Assembly (NCBI GenBank): GCA_013396525.1
Contig: VWYX01000655.1
Location: 178,701 to 242,700, forward strand
Length of the DNA: 64,000 bases
From: Chaetorhynchus papuensis
Lineage: Eukaryota; Chordata; Aves; Passeriformes; Rhipiduridae
Reading direction: 5' to 3'
Position numbers and translations under genes: made by a program
Shown: piece by piece, positions 47,513 to 61,000 of the stretch
How the letters are laid out: every line of letters starts with the position of its first letter
Numbering within the stretch: position 1 is the stretch's first letter
The notes under the pieces: model-generated
Seen by the model: the letters and a program-made list of their open reading frames with translations, nothing else
What the model was told of the DNA's origin: nothing
Databases searched by the model: none

Positions 47513-50500
47513 CTCTTTTTCCAAAGCTTGTGTCATCCTAGACTTGGACCTAAAAGTCCGAGTGCATCAAGACAGTGAAATGAATTACAGTTTAATAATA
47601 TTCCCACCACACAGACAAAATGGATTCAATTACATAATGGTAGCATTAAATGTTATTATGAAGGCGATCCAGAGTCTTGAGTCCAGACTTTCAGAAAACC
47701 ATGATAAGCTGCTTAAAACAGCTGAAATAGCACATTTATAGGTTTTCAAGCCACAGGTTTGCTGAGGGGAGGGAGCACAGGGAAGAAGTCATTATGTTGT
47801 CTCAGAGGCTTTGGTATCGAATCTGGTATCTAGTATGGTACTGAGGATTGAGTGTGTAGAAAAGCAGTGCCATAGAGTTTCCAATTTGATTATTATGTCT
47901 TAACCTGTATGGTCTGAGGGTGCTTTTTGGAGTGGCTGCCATTACAGGAGAGCACACGTGTCAGAGTTTTGGATGGAAACACCAGCCCTTGGGCTCCAGC
48001 CACGGCAGCAGGGCATGGCCAAGCCAGCCAAACCTGGGCACTCCCAAAAGAGAGGATGCAGAGGCAGCACTGCCCCACACCAGCTTGCCCCCAGCGCTCC
48101 CTGCTCAGTCACCCATGGGCTTTCAGGTGGCACTGAGGTGCTGAGCTGCTTTCACACAACTGTTCTGGACTGCTGAGAAGGCCTCTCTTCAGATAGGACA
48201 CCACTGAAACCTGGAGCTCACTGTGCAGCTCTCCCAGAATGGGGCAGGCACAGGCAAAGCATTGTTATCTACTATAAAACCCCCCAAAACAGTGTCTGAT
48301 ATTTTGAATTACAGATAGTATTTAACGATCCTTTAACAATATTTTTTTCTTTCAGTCCTGAAGAAAAGGAAAACATGATTAAAAAAAGGTAGGAAAGAAG
48401 AAAATGAATCCCATAACATTTAAAACTAATATCTTCCCATTTTTTTAATTTGAAAAATTAGAGAGAAATTAAAAAGAAGAGGAAAGCAGAAGAAAGAGTG
48501 GTCAGAACACAAAGGAGTTCAAAACTAAAAACTAAAATAGAGGAATGAACTTTTCTGACTGCCAGCACAAAAATAAATTGTTGTTTTCAGGCAGAGGAAT
48601 TTTTAGTTCTCTTCACAAGAGTGGTAAGATTTAAATATTCCTCCTGCATTTTATGGCTGATTATATTAGCAAGATTTTTTAAAAAATCAATTTCTATTAA
48701 AAATATATTTCTACGAATGTTTTGAAAACTTCAATTATTCCTCCAGTATAAAGTGTTCCAAATGCTCCAGACTCCTTGTTTTCTTGATGATACCTCCCTG
48801 AATATTTCCCCAAATTTGGATGCACTAACTCAAATTGGGTCGTTGCATACTATTTACCAGGAAATGTTGGTGAAAGCTGCTTGGACTAGGACAACGTTGT
48901 GTGCCAGTGTTGGGAGACACTTCATGCCCTGCTGGGTGGCCAGTACCTTTGTCAGGTCATGCTGATTCATGTCTTCGGATAAATGGTCTGTGACCAGGGA
49001 ACAGCATATACTCATGGCTAGCAGGCAAGAGAGGATTTCACTTCTTCACTACTCGTAACACAGTGTCCACATGCACCTCAGGTCATTATTGTTTAATTAT
49101 GTGTACCCTCCAACAGTGGTTTGGGGGATTATCTGAGAAGAACTCTGAGGTTTCTGAGTCCTGAACAGTCCTGTGCAATATGATTTCTGTGATGATGCCC
49201 TAGCTCTGGCACTGGCCAGTGACAAAACGTTTGTGTGAAGCTCCCTCCATCCTTGATGTTAAAGGAGAGTGACAGAAAACCTCTACACAATGCTTTATCT
49301 CAGCCTCAGTAGATGTCTAAGGGAGTGGGGATGAATTGCCCTTTGAAGGTGCTGTTTCTCATGTGTTTTTATCAAGGAGGGTGCTAAATATCTAGCTGGC
49401 AAGCAAATAGGTTGCTGAAGTCAAATGAGAGGTACCTCAGCTATACTGCTGGCAGTGTTGCTTCTGATTTGTCCAGCCAATCTGAAAGTGTTCTGCGATT
49501 GTCATTCGGCTTTACTTTCAATGAATTGATATTGCAGATTCTTATTTTGGCTGCAGTGCATTAACTGAGTAAACAGTCGAATGAACTAGGCACCACAAAA
49601 GCTTGCTGGCTGGTTGCTGCATGCCCCCCAGGCAATAAAAACATGTGCAAAGAACAAAGAACTGCTCAAATCGACTGCAGATATGACCACACACGTTAAG
49701 ATGTAACACGTCATTGAGACAGGAGAAAAACCCTTTGTAGCAACCAGCACTGGGTGGAACTGGCTTAATCCCATTAAAGAGCCCCAAAATCCACTGACAA
49801 AGGGCCAGCTTTTGTGCTCTCACTTACACTGGGGGAGACCTACTGACCCTGGAGAAAAGGAGCCAAAAGCAGGACCCGGTGCAGCATGGTCACCGTCCTT
49901 GCCTGCAGAGATGGCAGCATGTGTGGTAAGTGGCAGGGCTGACATGAAAGCGTGTGTGGCACTGGTTTCTTTGAGCACCCTGCTGTCTGAGAGACAGAAG
50001 GACAGATGAAACTTGTAAATCTACTCACACCAGGATGTTATGGCATGTGAACGTGTGGATTTCAGAGGAAAGACAATGAGAGATGCGCAGATACTGTTGT
50101 TTTTGGGACACCAGCTGCTCTGAGCTTGGATCCTCAGAGCCTTCAGGCTCTCCCAGACATCCTGTATTTCAGCGTGGTGTGAAGATCCAGTTGCTCTTTT
50201 CTTGGATGCCTGGATGAGAAACTGGGGAAGACCAAAGGCAAGGTGTTCTCTTATAGAACCTGTAAAGGAGGTGCACACTGTTTCCAGCCACGACAGGTGT
50301 CCAGGGATCCTCAGAAGTATTGCACTGCCAATACCTGTTCCTGTAAGTAATTGTGCAAAAAAGGAAAAAAGGAGACTGACCCACCATGAATAATTTCTTT
50401 TGCGCCATTTTATACTCTCTGGGTTTTTCAATCAGTAGTCGTTTTTCTCATACAGACTCACATCCTTTGACTCCAAATGCCTTGACCCTGCCATGATAGC

Positions 50501-53500
50501 CCTGGCTTACCCCAGCTCCCGTCCAGCAGAGAGCTGATCTCACATTTGTAGCCTGTCGGCATGCTCACTGGCCAGCCAGAAAGGCTGTGCTGGCTGCCAG
50601 GGCAGTCACTGCCAAGCATAACAGCTGAGTTTGGAGCTCCCTTCTCTTACGGGGATCACAAATTCAAGTCTCTCTTCTATTTCCTCATTTCATGTTAGTT
50701 GAAACTGGAATTGAAATTTATTAGGGTGTGTGTACTGAGAGGAAGGAGAGGCTAAAAGACAGGCAGGTAAGGAGGCAGCACAACTTTGGGATTCTCACTT
50801 CCTAGGTTAAAATTGACCAAAGCTTACATCAGCTTTGGTTTGAAGTGAGCCTTAGTTTGGGGAGCAAACTCTGGTGACAGGCTTTGGGAAATGGTCCTGG
50901 GACTGCTATGGGATGAGAGGACAGAGTTTTCCTTCACCCACGCATCCTTCTCGTCATTTCGTTCCCAGGCTGTTGCCTTAGGACCACCTAAAGGGATGCC
51001 ACCACAGCAGAAGAGGCTCCCTCTTGTCCTGCAGGGCTCAGGGATCCTTCTCACTGCCCCGGAGCATGTCAGAGTGAGCCCTAGATCACTGGTAAGCGAC
51101 CCAGGGCAAGCGGACTGCAGGAAGGCCCAGCAGGACCCAGCCCCACCTGGCTGGTTGTCCTGGGGAGCCAATGTGCCTGGTGACCGCTCAGCCTTGCCCA
51201 AGTGCCTGCTGGTGGCAGGTGTCAGTCGTTCCTTGTCTTGCTGTCTCAGGTCATGGTATCTTTGTGAGGCTGTTTTCTTGCATGAAGAGTTTAAGTAGTT
51301 TGTAACTGCCTAGCTGAAAAAAAACCCCAAACCAAGATAATTCTTGAATTCTTGTTTCTTTCCACACTGGCCTGCTCCTGTATACAAAAGGTTTAAAATA
51401 AAAGTGAGGAATGCATCTCTGCTTTTACAGTTCTATTTGGCGGCATTTGTCACATATAGATACACATATTTTAGTTTTGCACCAGCTCTTTGCAGGTCAC
51501 CTCCACTCAGATGTTTGTCTTCACCTGAAAACGTGAGAAGGGCTCAGAGCTGGCTCAGCCAAGGAAGGAGAGACTGATCAACCTGCAAATGAATATTTAC
51601 AGGGAATATATTTGTAGACTTAGAATTTTAAAACTTGTGTATATGAATTTGGTTGAGAATGAGGCTTCCTTTTTGTCTGTCTCCCGACCCTGCTCCCTCC
51701 TTTCCTCCTCCTGCCTGTTTCCTACCTATTCCCCTTCCCATCCTACCTCAGAAAATTAGCTTTCATTGGGCTTTTATAGCTGCACTTTCAAGTCAGTCAG
51801 GATTATTTTCTGGTGCTTAAATTCCTAGTTAACCTGTCATGGTGCCATTCAGTGCTGGAAATGATGTAATTTATTGGGTAGCTGGTCATTTGCACAAATA
51901 GCTGGAAAAACAAGTTTAGCTTGATATAAATAACAAGACACAACAGTATATACAGTACAACACCTTGCCTCCTGCTGCAAATCTCCTGATTTCTGTTATT
52001 CTGGTTTCAGCATGCCTAGCTGCCTCCTTACATTCACTGCTATGAAATAAGATAATTATAGCACGAGTAAATATTACCCAATCAATCTACAGTAACAACT
52101 GTTAAAACAAGCCATCTTATAAATTTTCCTAACAAAACATGCCTCAACCCAATATACACAGAAGGTAAGTTTCTCTGACCTTGAAATAAATTTCAAGAGC
52201 AAAGAACATTACATGCACATAATGAACATCCAGCGATGAGAGGCAGAGCCAGGGTCCAACCCTGTTTAATCTGACGCCCCCCCCGAAACCTCCCCAAGCT
52301 CAACAGCAGATGGATGGTGTGTTTTGGGAAAGTTTATCTTTTAATGTACAGTGTAAATAGGAACGGTTCCCTGAAATCACAGTTCCCCTTCTTCCTTCTT
52401 CCCTTACGCCTGGTGGCTGGACTGAGGCAAATTACCCCTTCTCTTCCCAGGACAACACCAGACTCCAGTACTGATGGGTGTGATGGCTGCACAAAACATC
52501 TGCAGTTTGGTTGGAGTAAACCAGAAAGCCTCTTCAAAACCCGGAGCATTCTTTCCATCTCCCAAACAAACACATTTAAAAGGAAAAAAGTCACCCATGA
52601 GCAGAGACTAAGTTACTCAGGGGTAAGCTGTGCAGAAAGGACCACATGGGCTCGTAACATCGTGTACTACAGAAAGTGGCTCAAATAGGGGAAAACATTT
52701 GCACCAAGTACAGCGGCAGGTCTGTCTTGAAATGCTACTGGATTTCAGGTTTACATTTGGGCAACACTCTGTAGGTTTGCCTACCTGACTCGTGAGAAGA
52801 TAGTTGCTGTTGGGGTCGGGATAGGGGAGAAGAAGAAGCCAAAATGCCTGACCGTAAAGATTAATGCCTTTTAGAAGAACATAAATATGTTCTGAATCTG
52901 CGTGTGGCAAAGAAGGGTGTCAAGGGAGAAGCTAATTATGATATACTGCTTGAATACCATTATGCATTAATTACTGAAAGAAGATGATGGATTTAAAAAC
53001 CTTTGTGCTACTAAATGGAAGCAGAATAGGGCCAGTGTGGGCAGATTTTGAAACCCCCACTCCAAGAAGCAGCCAGATCATGCATTGCTCAGCATGTGCT
53101 GAGTTTCCAACATAAAAGGTGAGACATGGTCATCTAACCCCCTGCTAGATCCAGGTTTCAGAGGGGGTTGGTTGTTCTACTCAGACCCTTTGTGGGATGT
53201 AAGGTGGAAAGGATGCCATGCACTGTTGGTACAACTGGTCTGAAAGCTGTGGGGAGTGCATGTTCTGGATTTGCAGGAGAGGAGAGCCCTTTCCTAGTTG
53301 ATATCACTCAGAAATGTTGCCTTAGATTTACCTCTAAGGCTTATCTACCTCCATACTTGAGATATGGTGGTAGCCACTCGAGACTCCTCAGGACTCAGTG
53401 GAGAAAGATCTCAGAAGGTGATCTGGGGCCCAAGGTAGGCTGAAACATCTTTCTAAAAAGCTGTTGGTGTTTTTCCTCCTGCCTGGGAATGTGCCCAGGG

Positions 53501-54695
53501 ATGGTGACAGGGTAGATCTGGGCTGACATAGCATGGCTAAGACTCCTGTAATATCCACCCTCCATTTCAAACCTGTTATGCTAAAGAGGAATGGCGTGGG
53601 CTGGAGGTGAACTGTTGCATTCATGCCTGTGGTAAGAGAGAAGCAGCACTTGCTGGCTCTGGTGTACTGCAGGCTGTGCCTTCTCTGCCCGTCCCTGGGC
53701 CGGGTGCATTCCTCCTCGCTGATGCCACAGGTCTTCTGCGGAGTCAGAGACGTGTTGCCTCTCACGGGGGTTTTGCAATGTGGACTAACATCCCTAGGGA
53801 TGGGAACCACTGAAAACCCTGCTCTGGCTCATCTTGCTGTTTCTATTTTGGTAAATGAAACGTCCTTTAGACCACTTACCGCTGTAGAATGGCTTGCTTA
53901 TGTATTGGACTCTTCCATCTTCCCAAAACAGGCACCTGTCCAAATTTGCCTCCTGAACAGCCCCGTCCTCATGTTAGCCTTTGAAACATGCCTAGGAATT
54001 GAGTGAGAAAGTGCTGGTTGGCATGGGACAAATGCCATGCCTACATTTTTCATGCTGTGTGTTTGTTGTGGCCTCTTCAAGGTCCCTGAAACTTGTCTGG
54101 GGCCTGACTGACCTGAAAAATCTCACAGGGTCCATTCTATCAGTCAAGCAGTACAGACAGCTAACCTCAGACACGGGCAGTGTTTGTTACACTGGCTCCT
54201 AAGCCGACTTACGGCCCCATTTTCATTAATGTGGAGTGACCAGAGAGCAAATCTTCGTGCATAAGGGATGCCAAAAAGGCAGATAACAAGCTCAAATGTG
54301 CAAATGCATTTGCTTGCTGGGGACTGACCTCTCCTGGAATCTGGTCAAATCCGCTGCTTCTGGCAAATTTTGAAAACTACAGACTAATGCTGAGGAATAC
54401 ACAGATCTCTGGAAATGAAGTCCATGACCTGGTAACCTTCTCTTGTCAGAAAGCAAACCCATTTTACCATTACCTTTGATGTAATGTTGGTTAAAAGAGA
54501 AGGATGTACTTTCACTCCCTCCAAGGAGACATTTGTCTTGTGTGTGTCAGCCATATTCATCCAGCCAATAGACGTGAATTGAATTCATTGTCTGACATAC
54601 GTCTTTTGTTTTTGCTTTTCACTGAAAGTAAGGCTTTCTCATGAAATGAACTTTGTCCAGTTCAGGGGTCCTCAGTAAAAGAGAGACAGGAACAT
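47513..54695. other. Single-copy noncoding DNA
   Basis: Contains a microexon candidate at 48356-48388 and a conserved-looking AT-rich block at 51770-52200. A GC-richer part at 50860-51240 has overlapping 125- and 135-codon frames on opposite strands, neither recognisable. A purine-rich stretch lies at 48450-48500. No interspersed repeat was recognised. Confidence 0.5.
48356..48388 (+). other. Possible 33-nt microexon
   Basis: A strong acceptor (ATATTTTTTTCTTTCAG, with a branch-like CCTTTAAC about 20 bases upstream of the AG) is followed by 33 nt and then AAAG with GTAGGA as donor. Of the three phases only one is open; it requires two bases from the previous exon and reads PEEKENMIKK before a split codon. 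The length is a multiple of three, so inclusion would keep frame, as is typical of alternatively used microexons. Lysine-rich composition comes partly from an A7 run. No neighbouring exon of the same gene is identified, and the candidate at 690-948 does not supply the needed phase. Confidence 0.2.
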
Positions 54696-54810
54696 AGTGG
54701 AGAGAGTCTAATGAAGGACCACAGAGATGGTCAAGAAACCAGAGCAGTACAGACCAGATGATCTCTTGAAGTACTTTCCAACCTCAACTCTTCTGTGATA
54801 CTGATTCTGA
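54696..54810 (+). mobile_element. CR1 LINE 3' fragment with internal deletion
   Basis: AGTGGAGAGAGTCTAATGAA and GGACCACAGAGATGGTCAAG match the CR1 segment that normally lies about 300 bp before the element's end. The next bases, GACCAGATGATCTCTTGAAG, TACTTTCCAACCTCAACTC and TTCTGTGATACTGATTCTGA, are the terminal segment. The intervening ~250 bp are missing, so the copy is both 5'-truncated and internally deleted. Orientation is set by the ATTCTGTGA-like end. Confidence 0.82.
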
Positions 54811-55985
54811 AAGACTACTGGAAGGTAGCACAGTAGTACTGTAGGAAACTACAGCAGATGTCCTCTTGCCTGTGCTCTCCAGAGGGAGCAGACCTTGAAG
54901 CCAGCAATTTCCAAAATCATACGTGGATTAATTTTTTGAGAGAAGTACTTGATATGCTCCAAAAGACACAAACAAGACGTGCCAAGTAAACAGGAGATGA
55001 GGACCTGGGATTGAAGGTGGGATCGAGGTGATCACCTTGAGCTGGGTCTAAAAGGAGGGAAGGGGCTCCCAGGAGAAGAGCAGTTGCACTGGCAGAGGCA
55101 GAGCCTGCTAGACACCCTGGATGGGGCCGCGTGGGAAGGCAGCTGTGCTGCTCCCTTTGGAAGCTCTGATTTGTGTAGTGCTGCCTTGTGTCCCACAACA
55201 GGACCGGATTTCCCCAGATTTGTTTCATGCCTGACATTCAAAGCTAGACATTCAAAATGCCTCAGCTCAGCCTTCCAGTCAAAACAGCCAGAATGAATGT
55301 GTGGTCCTGACTCCATCCAGGCAGAAATGGAACAGGCTCTGATGGTTTTAGAGAGTGAATGTTTTCTGCCTCAGTAGAAAGATTTAGATTTGTTGTTGCA
55401 AAGCTAGGGACAATCTCACAAAGCCAAGATTTGACCAACCAGAGAAGAAAAGAGAGCAACGCACTGCAAGGGTGGAGAACAGGATCATGGGATTTGGGGT
55501 GTGTGGTTTTGGGTGTGCATGTAAATTGTTTGTGTGGGCAATTTGCTGTTTTTACAGTGAAAAATCCTGATCTTCCAAAACTGCCTGTGTGGAAAAAAAG
55601 AGAGAGCAATTTTCACTACTCAGATTTGTAATCTGCTCTCAAAAGTATGCCCACAGGAAGCAAAATTAGAATTTTCTTCTCAGGACAGTGCTAGCTCAGG
55701 AGTTTAAAATATATCTTGAGCTAACATTTTTGTGAGTCATTCTGCATCACTGAATAAAGATATACATGATGTGAGCACTGCAGATTTAGGAACAAGCCAG
55801 GGTTTTTTGTGCCTTGCTCCATTATTGAGAATTTTCTGATTCTGCCATCAGTAGTTTATTAGTGTGAGCCTGTCCGAGGTACAGCTCCACAGGACACGAC
55901 GGAGAGATTGCTTTGGTCACATAAACATGCTGCTAAGATCTGAACAGCCAAAATATGTGACTACAGACTTTTGTGTTGCTTTCAC

Positions 55986-56014
55986 ATGGGTATCATGGGT
56001 ATCATGGGTATCAT
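55986..56014 (+). repeat. (ATGGGTATC)3 tandem repeat
   Basis: Three exact copies of the nonamer ATGGGTATC plus two further bases. It is too short to be a minisatellite and was probably made by slippage. Confidence 0.9.
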
Positions 56015-57568
56015 TACATGGAATAGATAGCTAGGTACCAGCTCACAGTCTTATACCCTCAAAGGGAAAAATTAGCTTCAGTTTCCATGAGTGACTTTAT
56101 TCTGTTTAACAGGAGATATATCTATTCACTACAATAGGGTGTAAACTATGTTTGTTTTGTAATTACACCAGCTGCACTGGGAGAATAAAGCAGGGGTTAA
56201 ACAAGGCCACATGTTTAATCAGAGGTCTCACAGGGCTATGAATACAAGGAAAGCTGATCTTTTTTCATGATATCAATACAATGCAGTCATCCTGTGTGGG
56301 TTTTGCATACCATCCTGTCCACAGCCAGAGAAGTGACTTCTATTTCAATAAGAATTAAAGCAAAAGCAAAGAAAGAACAAAGGAGCGAGGGAGTTGATCT
56401 GGAGGAGATGATGATAAATTCTACTGCATCTTGTAAAACTCTCCTGTTCTTTCCTCCACAATGGCATTATTTCCCCATCATAACCACTTCCTTATTAAAC
56501 AATTAAGCTTTGTGTTTGGAATCTAAACATACATTTGGGGGGTGAGACAGAGAAGGACTGGGCGGCTCAGGGTTTGGCAGTAATGCAGGGAAGAGCCTAC
56601 AGTGGTTTGAATTTGATCCAGGATGTGTTGCCCTTGATTTATTAGCCATCCTGCTGCAGGAAAATCACTGTCTCTTTGGTGGGTCAAATCTGTAGTAACA
56701 TCAAACAGGACAAAAGAGCGTGCATTTATTTTCTTATAAATATTTGACTGATTTTTTTGAGAACTGAATTTGTGCTGATGCTGTTCATGCCCCTCTTCAG
56801 TGTAAACTCAGCTCAGTAGCCAAGCGAATGCTGAAGAAATGAATACAGGCATTCAGTCCTGACACTTGATTACAAAAGTGATAGGGACAGAAAAATAATG
56901 AGCCTGGTGGCTACATCTGCAAGTACATTCTGTACCTCCATTGGGAGCTGTGGGGATGCAGCACAGCCAGTGTGATATCACTTCATGGATGGACTGACAC
57001 GGATCAATGAGCACAGGAGACACAAACTCAGCTTGCACTGCACAGACACTGAGCTCTTGCCTTCTCTCATCAGCTAAGGGGCACGTAGCATCACTCTGAA
57101 CTTTGGGCTGAGCCCTAGGGTGGAAGTGGTCCAGTGTGAGTTCTTTCCCCTGCTTTTGGTGGCCTCCAGCCCCATCCTGCACCCAGACCTAACCTCCCTC
57201 ACTCTGTTCAACCTGTGCAACCTCAGTGTGAATAGCTTGTGGATGTGGTGTGGGCCAAGAGTTATTCAATTCTAAGAAATAAATATCTGAAATCAGAAGC
57301 ACCCTGCAAAAATTCACTCCTCAAATCAAAAGTAAAAAACTAGAAAAGTAGAAGTGCACTGGCAAATGTCTTGCTCTGAATAATTCACTTGTTTCCAGGA
57401 TTAAGCCTGGGTTCCTTCCTCTGCTCCCTCACCAGAGGCTGTGGGGACAGCTATGCTGCTACAGTTCACACTGGTAGTTGTCCACGGCCTGAGATACTCC
57501 CTTCTGTTTCAGTGCCATCAATCTGGCAGCTTCCCATTGTATGTAATTATTATTAATATCTTTCTTTT

Positions 57569-57593
57569 TTTTCCCCAAAATTCTTGGGGAAAA
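57569..57593. repeat. Perfect inverted repeat, 10-bp arms
   Basis: TTTTCCCCAA and TTGGGGAAAA flank the 5-base loop AATTC. The tight loop makes a stable hairpin likely in single-stranded DNA or RNA. The right arm also resembles a kappa-B type half site. Confidence 0.85.
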
Positions 57594-57950
57594 TTATGAG
57601 ATAGTTTGCTAACAACAGTTTTCATTAAAGAAACAGCTGGGTTGTTCTACTTCTAGGTCTTTACAAAAGCCTTCTGCATGTCTGTCAAGCCAGGGTGTAG
57701 CGTGATGAGCTGTTTCTGTTGAGAAACCAGAGTTTACAGAATAAACAGAGTTGAGGTAAACCCTGATTATGGGGAAAATCTGCACGTTAGGCTCCCTTGC
57801 AGGCTTAACCCACACGACTGGTCTGTATTTTTAGAAACACTTCCAAAGTTTTCCCTTTGTGAATTGGTGCAAACGGCTTGTTGGAGCCAGGCATGCCTAA
57901 ATTCTCACTGCCTTTTCCTTAATCTGTTTGACTTGAGCAGGGCCTCAGAC

Positions 57951-58072
57951 AGGCGTGAGCAGATCAAGGGGGTCCCCGGGGAGCGCTCAGCCGGCGGGTA
58001 CCGTCCAGCAGAACCGGCTTGGCGCTCCCAGCTCCCGGCCGCACGCATAATTGTACACTTCCCTAAACGGGA
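57951..58072. promoter_or_regulatory. Compact CpG-rich block
   Basis: About twelve CpGs occur in about 120 bp (GGAGCGCTCAGCCGGCGGGT, CCCGGCCGCACGC and others) inside AT-richer, CpG-poor DNA. The block is too short for a standard CpG island but stands out sharply. It could be a minor promoter, an enhancer kept unmethylated, or a remnant of an island. No recognised coding exon adjoins it. Confidence 0.3.
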
Positions 58073-61000
58073 GAAGAAAGGAAGTGATGTGTGTCAATAA
58101 GCTGAAGGGAATTGTCTCATGTACAAGGAACAGCAAGCTCTGTGTTTTCCCTTGTTTGCTCTGGGATTTTTGCTATTTGTGCTAAATTTAGCATGCCGGA
58201 GACTGAGTGCAGCTCCCCCCTCCCTGAGGGCCACGCTCAGACATGTCAAGTCCTTGGGGTGAGAGCAGCACAGCTAGGGAGATTTGATGAAAAATCCCTA
58301 GCAAGGGGAAGTGGTGGAGCTCAAGCAGCTCTTTTTCTTGGATTTTGTGCCTCTAACCACAGCTTAAGTGCCCTTTCTGCTGCCAGAGCTTCTCACCAGG
58401 GCATTGTGATGTGGGTGAAAATGGTCCCCACTGCTTCCAGCTCCTCCTGCTCTTCTCCAGGCCCTGTCTGAGCCCCCATATGATGAAAGCACAAAGAGCT
58501 AGAAATCTTTTCAACACACAGCTATTGATCCTTGCAGAGTTACTAATATAGGTGTTGGTGGGGTGATGCATGTGCTGATGTACCTCACCAGTCCAGAAAA
58601 GACCATGCAATTCAAATGCTGATGCAAGAGCCTGATTGCCCACTCTGCTGTGTGGTGGGAGTCACACAAGTGTCCTTGGTGGGTATGAAATGCTGGATCT
58701 TTATTTAGTGGATCAGCCAAAAAGCCCCAGGTCTGATGTTGACTTTACTTCAGTCTTTGCTTTAACAAAATCCCTTCCCTCTTCTCTACGGGATTGCCTG
58801 TAAAGAGGCTGGGGTGAGATCTCCAGGTTGTGTGGCGTCAGTTGCTCATTTTTCCAGTGCAGTGGGATTTTGCAGTTTTGAAGCCAGGAGGTGAGTGGCT
58901 TTCTAACGACGCACTCCAAGATTTTAGTTTGTTTTATTTAGCTCAGAAGAAGATTCAAAGAGAGAAGACTGATTAGAAACAATGATGTGTGCCCATTCTG
59001 TTTCTGACTGTCCTTTAGCCAGACCTTTGAAGAGAATTTTATTTGCTTGTGTTATGAACTGAATTTCTTGACATCCATGCTTCCAAAAGGCCATGATATT
59101 ACCTGGGAATTATTAATTGGGAGATGCTTACTACCTTCTGCTGCTCAGAAACGACTAGAACATGTTGTTTGTGAAATGTGAAAGAAAAATGAAAACAATT
59201 TCCTATTTGCTGTCTTTGAAGTTAAGGGGGAAAAACCCCTCAGAGTATACTGAATTACCACATAAAGCAACATATCTTTTTTTATTATGTAAAGATCAAA
59301 GTAGTGGGAGAGTATTGCGAGGAGTTTACTTTGATGAGTTTGGTTAAAAATCAGAACCTGGTTTGATGGGGGAGATACAGACACAAAACACTACGTGCCA
59401 CGAATTTGCTGAATATGTTAAAAAGTGCTGAGCAGTATTAAATTAATGCAAAACTGAAGATTACACAAGGGTAAACATTATAGCTAATGTTTGACTAGAG
59501 CTGAGCTGGGGGCTGAGTGCCTCCACTGAATTTACAGACCATGCCCACGGCAACCCCAGGAGGCTGGGAGTGGAGGAGACAGACATTTTATAGCAAGGAG
59601 ACACGTTATTATTTTTAAATTTAGGAAAAAAGAATCTGGCTGAAGTTACTCCTTCTAAACTTTGGGGAGAGGCAACTGAGAGAAAGCAAGAAAGCAGGGT
59701 CAGTGAGTGGCTTTTGGAGCCGAAAGATCTGTTAAGTTAATACGCCCTAGGTGGGAATGTCTCTAGTAAACTCTAGATCATAAACAGCACTGAGAAGATC
59801 AGTGTCAGGTAGAGATTCAGCCTGGAAGGGACTTTCAGACACTGCTCAAGCATGTGCATGGAGAGCTTTCTGTGAGTGCTCATTTACACACCCCCAGCAC
59901 TGGCAGGGCTGTGAGGAGGGAGCACGATGGCTCAGGGAAAGAGGTGAAATACAAAGTGGCTTTCGAGTTTAAACGAATATTTGGAAATTATTTCTTCCGC
60001 TCCACCCAACAATTTCCTTCCGCAGCAAGACGGGCCATCCCCATCACACTGCCTGGTGGCCTGATCCTGCCTTCTGGAATGAGGAGGACAGAAGACTATT
60101 CTTGCTTTGCAACTGAGCGTTTTGTATGAGATTTTCTGCTGACGAAGAACACACTGAGCCCCTGAAAATCTGCTGCAATTCCTATTTGAATGAGTGGTGT
60201 GCGAAGAGAAAGGAAAGAGCAGAGGGCACTCCCAGGATGGGAATATATCTAGTTTAAACTTATTCCTCAGAGAACTTTGGTTGGTCATTGAAACCTAAAG
60301 TGACTCTGAAGCATGAGATGCTGTGTCTTCAGTAGCACAGCAGTGGATATCTTTAGATTGGGTTTTCATCATATACTTTAATTTTGTAGGCTGGGGGATG
60401 ACCATAATTGCTGAACAATTCAATGTAATGGAATGGGCTAATTCAGCGCTTTTTACTGCATTTTTCCACATAATATCTAAAATCTTTTTTTCCACCATAA
60501 CCCATGTTTATGAAAGCAAGTACTTAACCCGCACATTTCCTGGGCTTGAATCATTTCCTTAATAAGGCATAAAATTTTGCAAAATCACTCCCTTTACATT
60601 AACACATCATTATAAGGAGATATCAGTGTTTAGCGCGTCAGAGGCATACACTAGTCTGTGCTATGTACAGCTACACCACTCAGCTTCAGAGTCATATACC
60701 ACGGCTTTCAAATAATAATTCTATAAAAACAAGAGCTTTCCTTTCCTTTTCTTTCTTTCCTTATTTTTTTAATTCGGTGTTTTCTTCCAAACTGTTATAG
60801 GCTGTTCTCTTGCACAGGACGAAGCATGTCAAACATGTTAGCTTTTTTTTTAGTTTTGGCTTTGCATCTGATAAGTAGAAACAAAGCAGCAAGCAATGAC
60901 TATGGTTTGAAACTGCTATAACCACAGTTCATAAAATAATATTAAAAGATGACAAAAGCCATAAAAATCTCTGTGTTCCCTTTTGTTGCTGTGCTCTGTC

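Noticed and set aside
47390..47578. Open frame encoding a Pro-Phe repeat
   Set aside because: It is a translation of the TTTCCC array.
60323..60562. 79-codon hydrophobic frame
   Set aside because: No splice or start support; lies in AT-rich DNA that looks like a conserved noncoding element.
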